Below are positions 1-8,718 of a stretch of DNA of 64,000 nucleotides, piece by piece. The stretch lies in assembly GCA_946185835.1 (NCBI GenBank), contig CAMHKW010000005.1, forward strand, positions 1 to 64,000, written 5' to 3'. The notes beneath the pieces are model-generated. The model was not told the origin of the DNA, made no database searches, and saw only the letters and a program-made list of their open reading frames with translations. Position 1 is the stretch's first letter, and every line of letters starts with the position of its first letter. Both the position numbers and the translations under genes were made by a program. This stretch comes from an uncultured Bacteroidales bacterium. Lineage in GTDB: Bacteria; Bacteroidota; Bacteroidia; Bacteroidales; Paludibacteraceae.

Positions 1-1510
1 TTTGGAACGGGAAGAAATTAGATCCTTGTATATTCAGACATGCATTTCCTCCCCGCCAGTCTCCAACAGCGAAATTCTCGTAAACTTTGGCACCATTATT
101 TGCAGTAATTGTACCCACACCTACGGTATTGTTTCCCTGATCCATATCTTGGCCTTTCACAAAACCCCACGCGTAAAAGTAAGAATTATTATTAAGTTCG
201 ATATGACCTCCTAATGACATATCTATCACACCACAAGCACCTGTAACATAGCCGGAAGGTTTACCTCCACCCATACATGTTTGTTGTCCACCAACGCAGA
301 TATTTCCATTGACAGTTATATTTGCTCCATCAAGCAATGTGAGTTTTCTATAGATTGTCAATGCCGATTCTGCTGTTACTAATGCCGGTTTTGTCTGCGT
401 ATTATTAGCACTATTATATGGCACAAGCAACGTCACTCCGGCAGGAATCGTATAATTACCGGCAGGAACTGTTCCGTCCGCTATTGGGTACACAATTTTA
501 GACGAAGAGGAAGCCGCTTCTGAACAAGCCCGACCTAAGTCATAATAGTACTGCTCTGTACCTTTCACATTGAAGATAGCCTGATTGGAAGGAATGAATT
601 TTGCATAGATTGTTATATCATCAGGATAAGCACGCGTGTAATTTTCTGACGTAGAAATGAAGTTCTCAGTCGAACCTTCCATCGTATACCATCCAAAAAA
701 CACATACCCTGCATCAGGAGTTGCTACTAGTGCAAGATCATATTTCGTTGTGACGACCTTCTCTGACGTAAGCGTCGTGGCCGGATAGGATTCATATGAG
801 TACGTAATTGTTCCGTTGGTTGGCACCTTGAGGGTTATATTCGCGGGAACACGAAGTTTGAAAAAGGCATAATATGTTTCCGAATATGCAGTCGACGAAT
901 AGTCGGGATTGCCCTTACTGCCTGATGTATATCCCGTTATTTTCATGTCGGAAACAATCTCACGCGGATTATCGTAGTTATCTATACTCGATTCAGATGT
1001 AGTCGTTCCCCAACCTGCGAAGTAATAGTCATCACTAATAGGTGTGGCGCTAATTGTGAACGTTTTTTTGTGAGCAACCGTAATCTGTTCAGATGTATAA
1101 GTAGGAGAACTCGCATTCGTCTCTGTTGCCAACCCGCTATTCCAAGAAATAGTAGCTGTGCTTCCCGATGTTGCAGCAGAAGAAGTAACTGTTCGAGGAT
1201 TACCACTAGAAGGAGCCGTCACATTTGCCGTTTCTGATGTCGAAATAGTAACGTATCCATTCCCTCTCGTTTGTACATTAGTGTTGGCCTTATCTACCGT
1301 ACTGTTATATTTATGAGTAACAGCACCTGTACATGAAGTGGAACTATTATCCCAGTGTGCCCGTCTCGGGCCGGACATGACTATTTCTTCCTCCTCGCTC
1401 TCGTCATAGACGGGACGGAAGGACATACCGATGGTCGTAAAAACTACTATGAGCAACCCTGTCGATATGAAGGAAAGGGTCTTACTGCTCCATGTTGAAA
1501 TCTTACTCAT
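1..1510 (-). CDS. Truncated (runs off left edge) paralogue of the giant beta-helix surface protein; N-terminal ~503 codons
   Basis: Not in ORF track because it has no stop in the window. Reverse complement from ATG at 1510 is open to base 1 (MSKISTWSSKTLSFISTGLLIVVFTTIGMSF...). Contains ITVNGNICVGGQQTCMGGGKPSG...FYAWGFVKGQDMDQGNNT, closely matching the 9852-27314 ORF (INCSGNICIGGQQTAVNGGNPTS...LYAWGFVKGQDMDQGNNT). Confidence 0.9.
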   Translation of the reverse strand, partial: MSKISTWSSKTLSFISTGLLIVVFTTIGMSFRPVYDESEEEEIVMSGPRRAHWDNSSTSCTGAVTHKYNSTVDKANTNVQTRGNGYVTISTSETANVTAPSSGNPRTVTSSAATSGSTATISWNSGLATETNASSPTYTSEQITVAHKKTFTISATPISDDYYFAGWGTTTSESSIDNYDNPREIVSDMKITGYTSGSKGNPDYSSTAYSETYYAFFKLRVPANITLKVPTNGTITYSYESYPATTLTSEKVVTTKYDLALVATPDAGYVFFGWYTMEGSTENFISTSENYTRAYPDDITIYAKFIPSNQAIFNVKGTEQYYYDLGRACSEAASSSSKIVYPIADGTVPAGNYTIPAGVTLLVPYNSANNTQTKPALVTAESALTIYRKLTLLDGANITVNGNICVGGQQTCMGGGKPSGYVTGACGVIDMSLGGHIELNNNSYFYAWGFVKGQDMDQGNNTVGVGTITANNGAKVYENFAVGDWRGGNACLNIQGSNFFPFQ

Positions 1511-1662
1511 ATTCTTTCTGTTTGTTATGTATTTATATTCAGTTTGTATAATGCCTTGTTTTAGATGTGTCGTGTAACTGCATTTTTAATAAACATGCTG
1601 TTTCCGGAACTTTAACAATGTAAATTTCTCCTTGCAGGATACGCTTATATGCACACACACAA

Positions 1663-1691
1663 AGCGGTAACACCATATTGATATTACCGCT
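1663..1691 (-). terminator. Hairpin AGCGGTAA...TTACCGCT downstream of ATPase gene
   Basis: 8-bp inverted repeat just after the 1754-3181 stop; minus-strand T-rich tail (TTTGTGTGTG). Confidence 0.55.
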
Positions 1692-1753
1692 TCGTTTGGT
1701 TGAAGATATACCTTTATTGGAGGATAATCTATTTGAATCTATTTGAGGATACT

Positions 1754-3181
1754 CTATTTAAACAAGTCGTCCATTGTCAGTTGGGCTTGTATGTCGTAAT
1801 ACTGCTCGTTTTCGATGAGTCCGTAAGGCGTTATCATCGTGAGCAATACTCCTTGCTTGCTGCCGGTTTCGATGAGGAAATTCTGTCGGCGCAGTCGCAG
1901 ACGTTGCATCTCGTCTTTGCTTAACAGATATTGGTCTTGTGCGTATTTGATCTCGCAGAGGTTCACCAACCTGTCAGCACGGTCGAGTATAAGGTCGATC
2001 TGCGAACGCGGAGTGGTTGTTTTGCTTCGCCATGCGTAGTAATTAACCCCAATACGATTAATACCCAAAACTTCTTTTATTTGCTCTATATGGAGCATCA
2101 CCACTTTCTCGAATGCCAATCCTTGCCATGTGTTGATTTGTGGAGTATTGATGTTGTTTTGCCAAAAATACTTATCATTGATACCTTTCTGATGAAAATG
2201 CAGATGAAAGAGAGTAAACATATCGGTTAGCTGATAAAGACAAGCATTTACTCTAATTTTCTTTCCTCGCCCTCGTGTATAAAACGAACGGATAAAGTCG
2301 CTATTTTCCAAATCGGTTAGCATCCGCGTAAGATTACCTCCCGTGCCTAACCCTGTTAGCGTGGATATATCATCTCTTGTAATCCCTTGTTGGTGCTGTG
2401 AAAGCACTTCTACTATCTTATAATAGGGCTCCGGTGAGCGGAAAAGTGAAGCCATGAGTCGGTCATACTCGTTTGATAGTGGTGCATCATTCTGAAAATA
2501 AAGTCTGTCAAGTGCTTGCGGAAGAGATTCTTTAGACATTACATGACTTAAATAGAAAGGAACCCCTCCCATCACCATATACAACTGCAAAACGCTATCT
2601 CTATTCCATGAAACACCTCTCTGTTTCAGATAGTTTTCGGTTTCACCGAGTGTAAATGGACGCAGATGTATTGTGGCGGTCAGACGATTATGTAGACCTC
2701 CATGGCTATTAATAAGATTGTTGATAATCCACGAAGTAGCACTTCCGCAGACTATGAGTTTCATATTGTCATAGTCTGAGGCCCATGTGTTCCAGAAATG
2801 ATCGAGTGCTGCAATAAAATCGGAGTGAGGCGTATCAAAACACGGCACTTCATCTAAGAAAATAACACAAGGCGAATCGTCCTCTATTCTTAATTTTAGC
2901 CACAATTTGAGTGATAAGAATAAGTCCATCCAACTATTGCCTCTTGGAGTTGGCGCCCCACACTCTTCTAAAGCTTGTCTGAAGGCATTTTTCTGTGTTG
3001 CAGAGTCTTTGTCTATCACTCCGGATGCATAAAAAGTAATACTTCCGCGCAAATGCTCTTTGATAAGAAAAGTCTTACCTACCCGCCTCCTGCCATAAAC
3101 AGCTATGAACTCGGGCTGATGGCTATGCAGCAATTCGTCTAATTGATGCCGTTCTTTATCTCGTCCAAATAATCTGTTCAT
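1754..3181 (-). CDS. AAA family ATPase with C-terminal DUF234/PD-(D/E)xK-like region
   Basis: Walker A YGRRRVGKTFLI, Walker B-like CVIFLDEVPCF, C-terminal QIDLILDRADRLVNLCEIKYA. Confidence 0.85.
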   Translation of the reverse strand: MNRLFGRDKERHQLDELLHSHQPEFIAVYGRRRVGKTFLIKEHLRGSITFYASGVIDKDSATQKNAFRQALEECGAPTPRGNSWMDLFLSLKLWLKLRIEDDSPCVIFLDEVPCFDTPHSDFIAALDHFWNTWASDYDNMKLIVCGSATSWIINNLINSHGGLHNRLTATIHLRPFTLGETENYLKQRGVSWNRDSVLQLYMVMGGVPFYLSHVMSKESLPQALDRLYFQNDAPLSNEYDRLMASLFRSPEPYYKIVEVLSQHQQGITRDDISTLTGLGTGGNLTRMLTDLENSDFIRSFYTRGRGKKIRVNACLYQLTDMFTLFHLHFHQKGINDKYFWQNNINTPQINTWQGLAFEKVVMLHIEQIKEVLGINRIGVNYYAWRSKTTTPRSQIDLILDRADRLVNLCEIKYAQDQYLLSKDEMQRLRLRRQNFLIETGSKQGVLLTMITPYGLIENEQYYDIQAQLTMDDLFK

Positions 3182-3275
3182 ATTTCATCAATATTATACT
3201 ATTCGTAGTTTTATCCTAATATACACCCCTCCTTGTTAAATTAGTAAGAGGTGGCGTATTCTCTCCTACCGGCTG

Positions 3276-3306
3276 CAAAATTACACATTATATTTGGAAT
3301 AAACAA
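3276..3306 (-). promoter_or_regulatory. Bacteroidota-type promoter for the ATPase gene
   Basis: Minus strand TAATTTTG (3283-3276) with upstream TTG at about 20 bp. Confidence 0.55.
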
Positions 3307-3313
3307 GTATTAT

Positions 3314-3402
3314 CGTCCAAAAACAATGTTTTTGTTGTGTTTTTGGACGGAGTTGTGTTGTATATTCGTCCAAAAATCGCTGTGTTTATAATATTTTGGA
3401 CG
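3314..3402. repeat. Four alternating half-sites CGTCCAAAA(A)/TTTTGGACG
   Basis: CGTCCAAAAA at 3314 and 3367; TTTTGGACG at 3341 and 3394; spacings 27/26/27 bp. Confidence 0.85.
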
Positions 3403-3634
3403 AGATTAAGAGTCTTGCAACTATTTGTTGCGGTAATATCAATATGTCAAAGACCACATTTAAGTACCAAGTGACCAAGTACAAAGTACCATTTATTTGA
3501 CCATTTGGTGCGCTTGCACTAATTCTTGCACGACTGCGCGCTCTGCGCTTGTATGGTGCTACGTTTTGTGCTACGCTTCCCCCGCTGCAAATGTAACCAT
3601 TTACACCGGGGACCCTATATTTTTCAATCCAGCG

Positions 3635-4306
3635 TCAAGACGCTTCTGCCGTCGGGCAGTATTTGGGATGTTGTGCTAATATAACGATATAAGCTATATC
3701 AAGCAGCAGGCATACTCCTCCTAATAAAATTCCAAATAATTGTCCGGCAAATATCATTGTCATGGTAGCACATAACGTGCCGATACATTTCGCAATTGCA
3801 ATAGACAAACTCTGCCCGCGTTTCCCTCCTCTAATGTAATACATCACAATGAAAAGAAGACTCATTATTACATTATTTGGGAATACAAAATACATTTTCC
3901 AATTATCCATTGTATGATACATCGTTAGTATAATTGCTAATACAGAAAGGAACACCCCTAACGAATATAGCGCAAATACCTTCCCCGTATCTATTTTCCG
4001 CCCTAACGACATCCTTTTAATTTTTCTATTAAACTCTTGTTTTCCAAATACTATGTAGGTAACAACGATTCCTATATCCAAAATTGTCCACGTCCCGTAC
4101 AATACATACGTTGATGCGTTCTCTCCCCCACATAAACAATAATCAACCAAACTTAATGCCTCCCAACAGAAATTCATACACAGTGCCAATAATGGCATGC
4201 AGTATGTTTTTTCTTTTATTCCAATGCGGATACATTCAATATAAGTCACGCACCAGAATATCATCATATAGATATCAAACAAACCTAACCAATCCCATCG
4301 ATTCAT
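3635..4306 (-). CDS. Integral membrane protein; possible transmembrane terpene-cyclase-like fold
   Basis: Seven or so hydrophobic segments; LCMNFCWEALSLVDYC...YGTWTILDIGIVVTYIVFGK resembles the N-x-x-W-E ... W-x-x-L-D arrangement of bacterial transmembrane-type terpene cyclases. Confidence 0.5.
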   Translation of the reverse strand: MNRWDWLGLFDIYMMIFWCVTYIECIRIGIKEKTYCMPLLALCMNFCWEALSLVDYCLCGGENASTYVLYGTWTILDIGIVVTYIVFGKQEFNRKIKRMSLGRKIDTGKVFALYSLGVFLSVLAIILTMYHTMDNWKMYFVFPNNVIMSLLFIVMYYIRGGKRGQSLSIAIAKCIGTLCATMTMIFAGQLFGILLGGVCLLLDIAYIVILAQHPKYCPTAEAS

Positions 4307-5712
4307 AATTCCATTATCGTTTTTCCGTCAGGCAGAAGTAATGTTCTTCCTTTATATTTCACTTCTTCTTCAAAGACAGACAAACCTTCTTGTTGCAAGG
4401 TGCTGTCTATCCGTATATTCGCCATGTCGAGTACAGACCAAAACACATGGTCGGCACAGACCGGTTCGTCTTTATGTATGATGAGGTTTACCACCTTTTC
4501 AGGGTGCGCCTCTTTATATTCATCGCTATACCAGACCATCAGGGGGACGTGGTACTCCTCTTTGGTGGGGTGGTAGGTGTGCCCGTGTCCGCTGACTTTC
4601 GGGCTTATATATTCGCCGTGGTCGCTTACAAACAGCCATGCTGCGACCCGATGTGTCTGTTTTAATGTTTCTATTTCTTTGTTCAACAGTCTGTCCGTAT
4701 AACGCAATGAGTTATCATAAGCATTGAGGAAGAGGCTGTCGCTTTTGGTTTTCGGGTCTGCGTTATAGTCCGGTCGCCATACAAGGCAATCTTCTGTCCG
4801 GTTGGTATAAAACATGTGGTTGCCCAAATAATGCGTTACCACAAACAGTTTATCATTCTTTTTCGCCAAGTTGGATAATGCCGGTGCTATGAGACTGTCA
4901 TGTTTTACAAAAACCACTGTATCAAAGTTCTTCGCCAGATAGTCATGATAGCCGTTATTCATCAGTTGTGCCCGATGACTGACCAAAGCAGTCTTGAACC
5001 CTGTTTCCGAGAACGCCGCTGCAATCGTCTTTTTGCCGAAGTGTTGCTCAAAATCATCGGTCTGTGCGTCCGTGAGCAACATTGGCAAGGCGTGTTGCGT
5101 CAGCGTGGCATTGGCGTAATAGTCCGAATACAACACAAGGTCTGTCTGCTTTCCCAACAGAGGCGTTGTTTCTCTGTTGTATGTACCATTCAGCGAGAGG
5201 TTTTTATAGCGCACCGATTCGCCAAGGGATAACACATATATCTCTTTGTCCACTGCCGGTTCTTGTCGGACGGAGTTGTATCGGAAACTATCATTATCGT
5301 TTTGATGCTTTTCGATGTTCCGTATCTGCCGTGCCACACAGGCTATCTCGTTTGCCAGAGAATTAGTAACGCCCGGAAGCGCAAAAGGTACAGCCAAGAA
5401 AACGATAATTCCGATTGCAGTATAGCGTGCGAGAAGAGTATTTTTTACAACCGTCAGCCACCACACTAATACACCTATCCCCAAATATATCAAAGAACAA
5501 ACTATCCAATACGGCCATACATACCGCAAGCAATAATCTGCTATGTCATTTGTCTCGAAACGGTTAGCGGTTATCCATGCGAAAATCTCGCCGGCAGTAA
5601 ACCAATTCTCATAACTGACGAGTGTTGTTGTCTCAATAAGTGTCGCTACGCATTCTGCAATCAACACTGTCAACAGAACAACGCACAAAACTTCTTTTCT
5701 GCTTTTTTTCAT
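4303..5712 (-). CDS. Phosphoethanolamine transferase / sulfatase-fold (EptA/CptA-like) inner-membrane protein
   Basis: Start taken as MKKSRKEVLC at 5712 (ATGA overlap with lgt), not the 5859 ORF start. Motifs LSLGESVRYKNLSLNGTYNRETTPLL, VSDHGEYISPKVSGHGHTYHPTKEEYHVPLMVWYS. Confidence 0.85.
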   Translation of the reverse strand: MKKSRKEVLCVVLLTVLIAECVATLIETTTLVSYENWFTAGEIFAWITANRFETNDIADYCLRYVWPYWIVCSLIYLGIGVLVWWLTVVKNTLLARYTAIGIIVFLAVPFALPGVTNSLANEIACVARQIRNIEKHQNDNDSFRYNSVRQEPAVDKEIYVLSLGESVRYKNLSLNGTYNRETTPLLGKQTDLVLYSDYYANATLTQHALPMLLTDAQTDDFEQHFGKKTIAAAFSETGFKTALVSHRAQLMNNGYHDYLAKNFDTVVFVKHDSLIAPALSNLAKKNDKLFVVTHYLGNHMFYTNRTEDCLVWRPDYNADPKTKSDSLFLNAYDNSLRYTDRLLNKEIETLKQTHRVAAWLFVSDHGEYISPKVSGHGHTYHPTKEEYHVPLMVWYSDEYKEAHPEKVVNLIIHKDEPVCADHVFWSVLDMANIRIDSTLQQEGLSVFEEEVKYKGRTLLLPDGKTIMEL

Positions 5713-6608
5713 TTCTTCATTCGTCTTCTTTCTGCCCGTGTCGGTTGGACAGATAAGGTGACATTTGCTTGTTTGCCTTGTTCCAACGAGCGGAAAAGCA
5801 GCCAGATAGCATAGACAGCAAAAGGAATGGAGAGCCACTGTCCCATCATCAAAATCCAATCTTGCTCTATCTCCATTTGCGGCATTTTAACAAACTCAAT
5901 CATGATGCGCAGCAGCAAGACTATCGTCATAATTACTGCGGATAGTAAACCTTTATATTGTCCGCCGTCTCTTTTGAGAAACAGCCACCATGCGATACTC
6001 ATCGCCAGCAGATAACTCAAGAGTTCGTATATCTGCGAAGGATGACGAGGTACTGTTTCTTCACCAAAGTAGAAACCCCATGGAAGGGTTGTTTCAATGC
6101 CGCAAATCTCATTATTAATCAAGTTGCCTATTCTAACTGCTACCGCTACCCAGAACAACCCCATCATGCTTCTGTCTGTTGCGTACCACATGTCGCACTT
6201 AAATATTTGAGCGCATATCCATCCTGCAATCAGTACTCCTGCCACACATCCATGACTTGCAAAACCTCCGTGTGCAAAGTCAAAGAATTTCCACGGATGC
6301 TCGAAATAATGGTTGCGATAGTGCCATTCAGTCCCTAAAAAATGCACCGGTTCATCAGCGGTGTAGTACCATTCATAGAACAGGCCTTGAAACATGTGAC
6401 CAAAGAAGATGACGCACACTAACGACACCATGAATGTAATGAGAGCGTATTGAGATGGCACTCCGTCATGCTTGAAAGTCACGAGCAGCGTAACCAACAT
6501 ACCTATCAATCCGAGCGTCCACAATGTCCCATACCAACCGATAGCGAAATGCTCACCTTCGTAGATGAAAGGCGAGACGTCCCATGTTATGTAAAGCAGG
6601 TTGGTCAT
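5709..6608 (-). CDS. lgt: Prolipoprotein diacylglyceryl transferase
   Basis: Multi-pass protein with HGGFASHGCVAGVLIAGWICA, VAVRIGNLINNEICG and PRHPSQIYELLSYL signatures. Confidence 0.95.
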   Translation of the reverse strand: MTNLLYITWDVSPFIYEGEHFAIGWYGTLWTLGLIGMLVTLLVTFKHDGVPSQYALITFMVSLVCVIFFGHMFQGLFYEWYYTADEPVHFLGTEWHYRNHYFEHPWKFFDFAHGGFASHGCVAGVLIAGWICAQIFKCDMWYATDRSMMGLFWVAVAVRIGNLINNEICGIETTLPWGFYFGEETVPRHPSQIYELLSYLLAMSIAWWLFLKRDGGQYKGLLSAVIMTIVLLLRIMIEFVKMPQMEIEQDWILMMGQWLSIPFAVYAIWLLFRSLEQGKQANVTLSVQPTRAERRRMKK

Positions 6609-6679
6609 GGTTTTAAGTTTGTGTTTGTTGGTCTATTATAGGTGGTGTGCCTTGTCGTGGTTAATGGGTGTACCGGGTT

Positions 6680-6930
6680 GACATGAGACGAGTCGCAGCC
6701 TCGTCTCTACGTGCCGGCGGGTGCGGGTGATGTGCCGCCAATAGCAAATTGGCGTACCCGGTGCTTGCGTGGTCATGGTGTGCTCACCGGGAGCGTGAGT
6801 ACCCTACTCGCGGTTCATTTGGGGCGCCGGTTTGTAGCCGGCGGTTGCCGAGTTGTCATGAGACGAGTCGCAGCCTCGTCTCTACGTGTCGTGGGTAGCG
6901 GTGGTGAGCCGCCAATTGCAAATTGGCGTA
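6680..6930. repeat. Two copies of a composite palindromic intergenic element
   Basis: GAGACGAGTCGCAGCCTCGTCTCTACGTG at 6685 and 6860; CGCCAAT(A/T)GCAAATTGGCGTACCCGGTGC at 6736 and 6910; CGCCGGTTTGTAGCCGGCG at 6825. Confidence 0.9.
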
Positions 6931-7012
6931 CCCGGTGCCTGAACCTGTTTGCACTGCGTCTGAGTCCGAGATCTCAACACTTAGCGGTGTCTTATCGTGT
7001 CAGCACACAAAA

Positions 7013-7057
7013 AGCGGTAACCCGCCGTGGTCTTGTACCACATATTGGATTACCGCT
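7013..7057 (-). terminator. Hairpin AGCGGTAA...TTACCGCT downstream of second ATPase gene
   Basis: Same stem as 1663-1691; minus-strand TTACCGCTTTTTGTGTGC tail; 35 bp beyond the 7092 stop. Confidence 0.6.
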
Positions 7058-7091
7058 ACAGAGCAGATAGGTATTTGTTTATTTCTGTCTT

Positions 7092-8225
7092 TTATTTGCC
7101 TGACAGATATTGTGCAAAAAATATATCATACACGTACCATTTGCCGTTGTTCTCAATCACTATATCTTTTCCATACAGTCCTTTCAATGCAGCCTGAACG
7201 CTACTTGCAGAAACTAATTTGTACTTTTGAACGAATGCTCCGGATGTGATGTTTTCTACCCCATTTTCCTTTACTATGGCAAATAACAAACTTTTTTGTT
7301 TGGTCGGCAATGCTGCCAGAATCTCTCGATAAAAAGGCTCCTGTACTTGTACAACATTACGTAATGCCTCATCAATGGAACCGGTCTTGCAATGGTCTCC
7401 GGGATTAGTGATTGTAAACATCTCGTTAAGAAGCATCTGCATATACCATGTTATACCTCTACACAGCTCATATACTTGCCTGACAGCTTCATCTTCGATA
7501 GTTTTTTTGCCGAGGATGAACATCCGTTTGGCAAAATCAACATATATTTCGCAGGGAATAGGGTCAAGCCCCATATTAATCGTGCTTTGGTAAAACGGTT
7601 TGGAGGGAGAGAGAAACATTTGCGTCATAAGGTGTTTTCTGCTTCCTGAAAAGATGAACTGCGTTTTTGTGCATCGCTGTATGTATGTGCGCAGCAAGGC
7701 TTCTATATTCTTTTCGGGATACCTGGTCACTTGTTGGAACTCATCGAAAGCCACCACACAAGGTCTGTCCGCCGCCTCTAAGAAAGCGAATACTTGCTCT
7801 AACGTCATTTCCGGAGCGGCAATATCGCCTAAACCGATGTCGAAAGCCGGGGAGCCTGTGAGTGCGTCCAACTTGAAACCTACACGCAGTGAGGATATAA
7901 TCTGAAAGAACTTGTCTTTCCATGATTTTGACTGCCGTTCTACGCACCGATAGACCTCATTACTGAATGTATATACCATTTCAGCCAAACTGCCGGTGGC
8001 GTACAGGTCAACCGATATAGTATAAAACTGCTTTTGTATCTCAGGTTGCGCAAAGACATGGCTGATTAATCCCGATTTGCCAATACGACGGTCTGCAATT
8101 AGAGTCACATTCCGCCCATTGATGATTTGTTTTTCGAGAAAAGCAGTCTCTTGTTCGCGGTCACAGAAGTAGTCTGGCGACAAGTATCTCCCTATAACAA
8201 AGGGGTTTTTGCAATTATTGTCCAT
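7092..8225 (-). CDS. AAA family ATP-binding protein
   Basis: Start taken as MDNNCKNPFVIGRYLSP at 8225; Walker A TLIADRRIGKSGLI, Walker B VVAFDEFQQV. The upstream 8294 start lies across the promoter. Confidence 0.85.
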   Translation of the reverse strand: MDNNCKNPFVIGRYLSPDYFCDREQETAFLEKQIINGRNVTLIADRRIGKSGLISHVFAQPEIQKQFYTISVDLYATGSLAEMVYTFSNEVYRCVERQSKSWKDKFFQIISSLRVGFKLDALTGSPAFDIGLGDIAAPEMTLEQVFAFLEAADRPCVVAFDEFQQVTRYPEKNIEALLRTYIQRCTKTQFIFSGSRKHLMTQMFLSPSKPFYQSTINMGLDPIPCEIYVDFAKRMFILGKKTIEDEAVRQVYELCRGITWYMQMLLNEMFTITNPGDHCKTGSIDEALRNVVQVQEPFYREILAALPTKQKSLLFAIVKENGVENITSGAFVQKYKLVSASSVQAALKGLYGKDIVIENNGKWYVYDIFFAQYLSGK

Positions 8226-8253
8226 GTAATTATTGTAATTATAATAATTGCTG

Positions 8254-8284
8254 CAAAAGTACATTTTTTTTCCGAAACACACAA
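8254..8284 (-). promoter_or_regulatory. Bacteroidota-type promoter for ATP-binding protein gene
   Basis: Minus strand TACTTTTG (8261-8254) with upstream TTG, N19-20. Confidence 0.55.
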
Positions 8285-8554
8285 GAAGGAACAATAAAAT
8301 TCTTCAATTCGTGAAAAAAAACGGTAATCCAATATGTCAAAGAGCGTTTTCAGCTGAACAGTTTGTCAGCTTCGATGTTGCCTATAAGAGCATTAATGCA
8401 TCTGCTCCTAATGTGCGTTTTTATTATAATCGCTTTTTAGCGGCGAAGGGCAGCGCCTCCGAGTGCTTCAAACGCTTTTGAAGACGAGCCTGTGAATATG
8501 AGAAGGAGGCGCCGCCAACTGCCGCTGTTTCACTAATGTCAATATCTTTTTCTT

Positions 8555-8717
8555 TTGGTCATCAATTGGTCATCAATCTTTTTTGTCTACGAATTGCGCT
8601 AATTGGACTGATTTCTTTTAGTCATCAATGGTCGTCAATCTCTTTTGGTGGTCATCAATTATCATCAATTGGTCATCAATCTTTTTTGTCTATGAATTAA
8701 GCTAATAGAACGGATTT
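8555..8717. repeat. Degenerate ~100-bp direct repeat rich in GGTCATCAATT
   Basis: TCATCAATTGGTCATCAATCTTTTTTGTCTA(C/T)GAATT occurs twice about 102 bp apart, with extra GTCATCAA units. Confidence 0.8.
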
Positions 8718-8718
8718 G

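Noticed and set aside
5713-5859. N-terminal extension of the PEtN transferase ORF (MDFDDGTVAL...)
   Set aside because: Overlaps lgt in another frame; MKKSRKEV at 5712 gives a proper signal-anchor start and ATGA coupling.
6711-7070. 119-aa ORF in the palindrome-rich intergenic region
   Set aside because: Translation of the repeats; composition R/G/V-rich with duplicated PPIANWRTRCL segments.
8226-8294. Upstream start MFLLVCFGKK for the ATP-binding protein
   Set aside because: It lies across the TACTTTTG promoter box; MDNNCKNPF is the credible start.
8453-8512. Inverted repeat GCGCCTCC...GGAGGCGC
   Set aside because: Arms 44 bp apart with no other support; could be chance.
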